From Spirochaetes bacterium RBG_16_67_19 (lineage in GTDB: Bacteria > Spirochaetota > Spirochaetia > SZUA-6 > DRHE01), in the NCBI GenBank assembly GCA_001829505.1, contig MIBK01000036.1:11606-25584 (forward strand): a DNA stretch of 13,979 nucleotides, read 5' to 3'. Positions 12,818 through 13,979 of this stretch are shown here, piece after piece (position 1 is the first letter of the stretch; every line of letters starts with the position of its first letter). The notes under the pieces were generated by a model. The model made no database searches. It worked only from the letters and a program-made list of their open reading frames with translations, and was not told the DNA's origin. Both the position numbers and the translations under genes were made by a program.

Positions 12818-13979
12818 ATGTACGAACGCAACGTCGGCCAGATCGAAGAGCTGGTGCGCAAGCAGAACCAGTGGCGCGGCTCGACCCTGAACCTGATCGC
12901 CAGCGAAAACCTGCTGAGCGACCGGGCGCGGGGAGTCATGGGCTCGGATTTCGCCCACCGCTACGCCGAAGGGCACCCCGGCGAACGCTACTACCAGGGC
13001 ACGGAGATCATCGACGAGATCGAGAGCCTGCTGAAGAAGCAGCTGAAGAGCCTCTTCCATTGCCGGCAGGTGGACGTGCGGCCGATCAGCGGCACGGTGG
13101 CCAATGACGCGGTGTTCAGCCGTTACATCTCCCCCGGGGACGTGGTCATGGTCAACTCCACCCCGGCCGGCGGGCACATCAGCCACCACCGGGCGGGCTC
13201 GGTGGGAAAGTACACCCACAACATCATCGACTTCCCCCTCACCGCCGACGGCTACCACATCGACCTGGATCGCTCCGCCGAGCTGATCAAGGCTCTGTCC
13301 CCCAAGGTCCTGATCCTGGGCAAGAGCCTGTTCCTGTTCCCCGAGCCGGTCAAGGAGCTCTGCGAGCTGGCCCGCCAGCGGGGCGCGGTGGTGCTCTACG
13401 ACGCGGCGCACGTGCTGGGCCTGATCGCCGGGGGCTGCTTCCAGGATCCCTTGGGCGAGGGGGCCCTGCTGATGACCGCCAGCGTGCACAAGACCTTTTT
13501 CGGCTCCCAGCGCGGGATCATCCTGTCCAATGCCGGGGAGGCGGAGTGGCGCAAGATCGACAAGGGGGCCTTCCCCGGCTCCTCCTCCAACCACCATCTG
13601 GATACCCTGGTGCCCTTGGCCGTCTCGGTCTACGAGATGATGGATTTCGCCCCGGCCTACGCCCGGCAGACCATCGCCAACGCGAAGGAGCTGGGGCGCC
13701 GCTTGAGCGAGCAGGGTTTCAACGTGCAGGGGGCGGCGTTCGGCTTCACGGAGAGCCACCAGCTGGCCCTGGATGTGCGCGAGTTCGGCGGCGGAGACGA
13801 GGTGGCCCGCCACCTGAAGGACAATGCCATCATCCTGAACATGAACCTCCTGCCCAATGAGGGGCTGGAGAACGTGGCCAACCCCGCGGGCATCCGCCTG
13901 GGGGTGCAGGAGATGACCCGGGTGGGCATGAAGGAGCCGGAGATGGCGCTCATCGCGGGCCTGTTCAAGAAGTGCCTCA
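12818..13979 (+). CDS. glyA: Serine hydroxymethyltransferase, archaeal type (3' end cut by window)
   Basis: 387 residues are visible, no stop is reached, and a further 30-60 residues are expected. PLP enzyme that interconverts serine and glycine while loading tetrahydrofolate (or an analogue) with a one-carbon unit. Landmarks: LNLIASENLLS, HRYAEGHPGERYYQGTE, RPISGTVAND, GGHISHHRAG, LILGKSLFLFPEPV, LYDAAHVLGLIAGGCFQDPL (PLP-binding D195, H198) and MTASVHKTFFGSQRGIIL with the PLP lysine K225. The standard bacterial TTTTHKTLxGPRGG motif is absent; the SLFLFP, HVLGLIAGG-FQDPL and HKTFFG-QRG blocks are those I associate with archaeal SHMT. ATG 12818 is the only start consistent with the N-terminus and lies just after a promoter. 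It fits with the thymidylate-synthase-like and PurH genes upstream, separated from them by the toxin-antitoxin pair. Confidence 0.9.
   Translation, partial: MYERNVGQIEELVRKQNQWRGSTLNLIASENLLSDRARGVMGSDFAHRYAEGHPGERYYQGTEIIDEIESLLKKQLKSLFHCRQVDVRPISGTVANDAVFSRYISPGDVVMVNSTPAGGHISHHRAGSVGKYTHNIIDFPLTADGYHIDLDRSAELIKALSPKVLILGKSLFLFPEPVKELCELARQRGAVVLYDAAHVLGLIAGGCFQDPLGEGALLMTASVHKTFFGSQRGIILSNAGEAEWRKIDKGAFPGSSSNHHLDTLVPLAVSVYEMMDFAPAYARQTIANAKELGRRLSEQGFNVQGAAFGFTESHQLALDVREFGGGDEVARHLKDNAIILNMNLLPNEGLENVANPAGIRLGVQEMTRVGMKEPEMALIAGLFKKCL

Noticed and set aside
12806..13813. Minus-strand open frame (335 codons) opposite the SHMT gene
   Set aside because: The composition is typical of antisense frames, and the SHMT motifs on the plus strand are decisive.

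Overview
High-GC DNA from a diderm (Gram-negative-type) bacterium. The evidence is a LolA-like periplasmic carrier, an outer-membrane beta-barrel ending in an aromatic residue, and a periplasmic multiheme cytochrome c. No rRNA or clade marker is present, so I do not assign a phylum. Coding density is high. I see no tRNA, rRNA, CRISPR array or insertion sequence.

Layout. (1) 1-996, plus strand: the 3' part of a CheB methylesterase gene overlaps by ATGA with a small ComFB-domain gene, at the end of a chemotaxis operon. (2) 1004-2317, minus strand: a decayed block holding a LuxR/NarL-type response regulator broken into three frames, a TPR remnant with a frameshift, and a three-haem cytochrome c with a single-base frameshift. 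The 11.6 kb that follows reads cleanly, so this looks like real local decay rather than general sequencing error. (3) 2420-7814, minus strand: a compact five-gene operon encoding an ABC ATPase, two FtsX-fold permeases, a LolA-like carrier and an outer-membrane beta-barrel. It looks like a complete inner-to-outer membrane transport path, cargo unknown. (4) 7815-7963: an AT-rich divergent promoter region. (5) 7964-12049, plus strand: a coupled operon with an M20-family hydrolase, IMP cyclohydrolase and AICAR transformylase as two separate overlapping genes (a split PurH), and a divergent thymidylate-synthase-family protein. (6) 12038-12739: a VapBC-type toxin-antitoxin module with its own promoter and a 21-bp-spaced direct-repeat operator. 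(7) 12818-end: an archaeal-type serine hydroxymethyltransferase, cut by the window edge.

Regions 5 and 7 fit together as one-carbon and nucleotide metabolism. SHMT makes methylene-tetrahydrofolate, a thymidylate-synthase-type enzyme uses it, and AICAR transformylase plus IMP cyclohydrolase use formyl-tetrahydrofolate to finish IMP. The enzymes here resemble unusual subfamilies: split PurH, RSND-type ThyA and archaeal-type SHMT. The M20 enzyme is the unexplained member. The vapB and SHMT genes have promoter-like sequences placed so that transcription would begin on or next to the A of the ATG, suggesting leaderless mRNAs.
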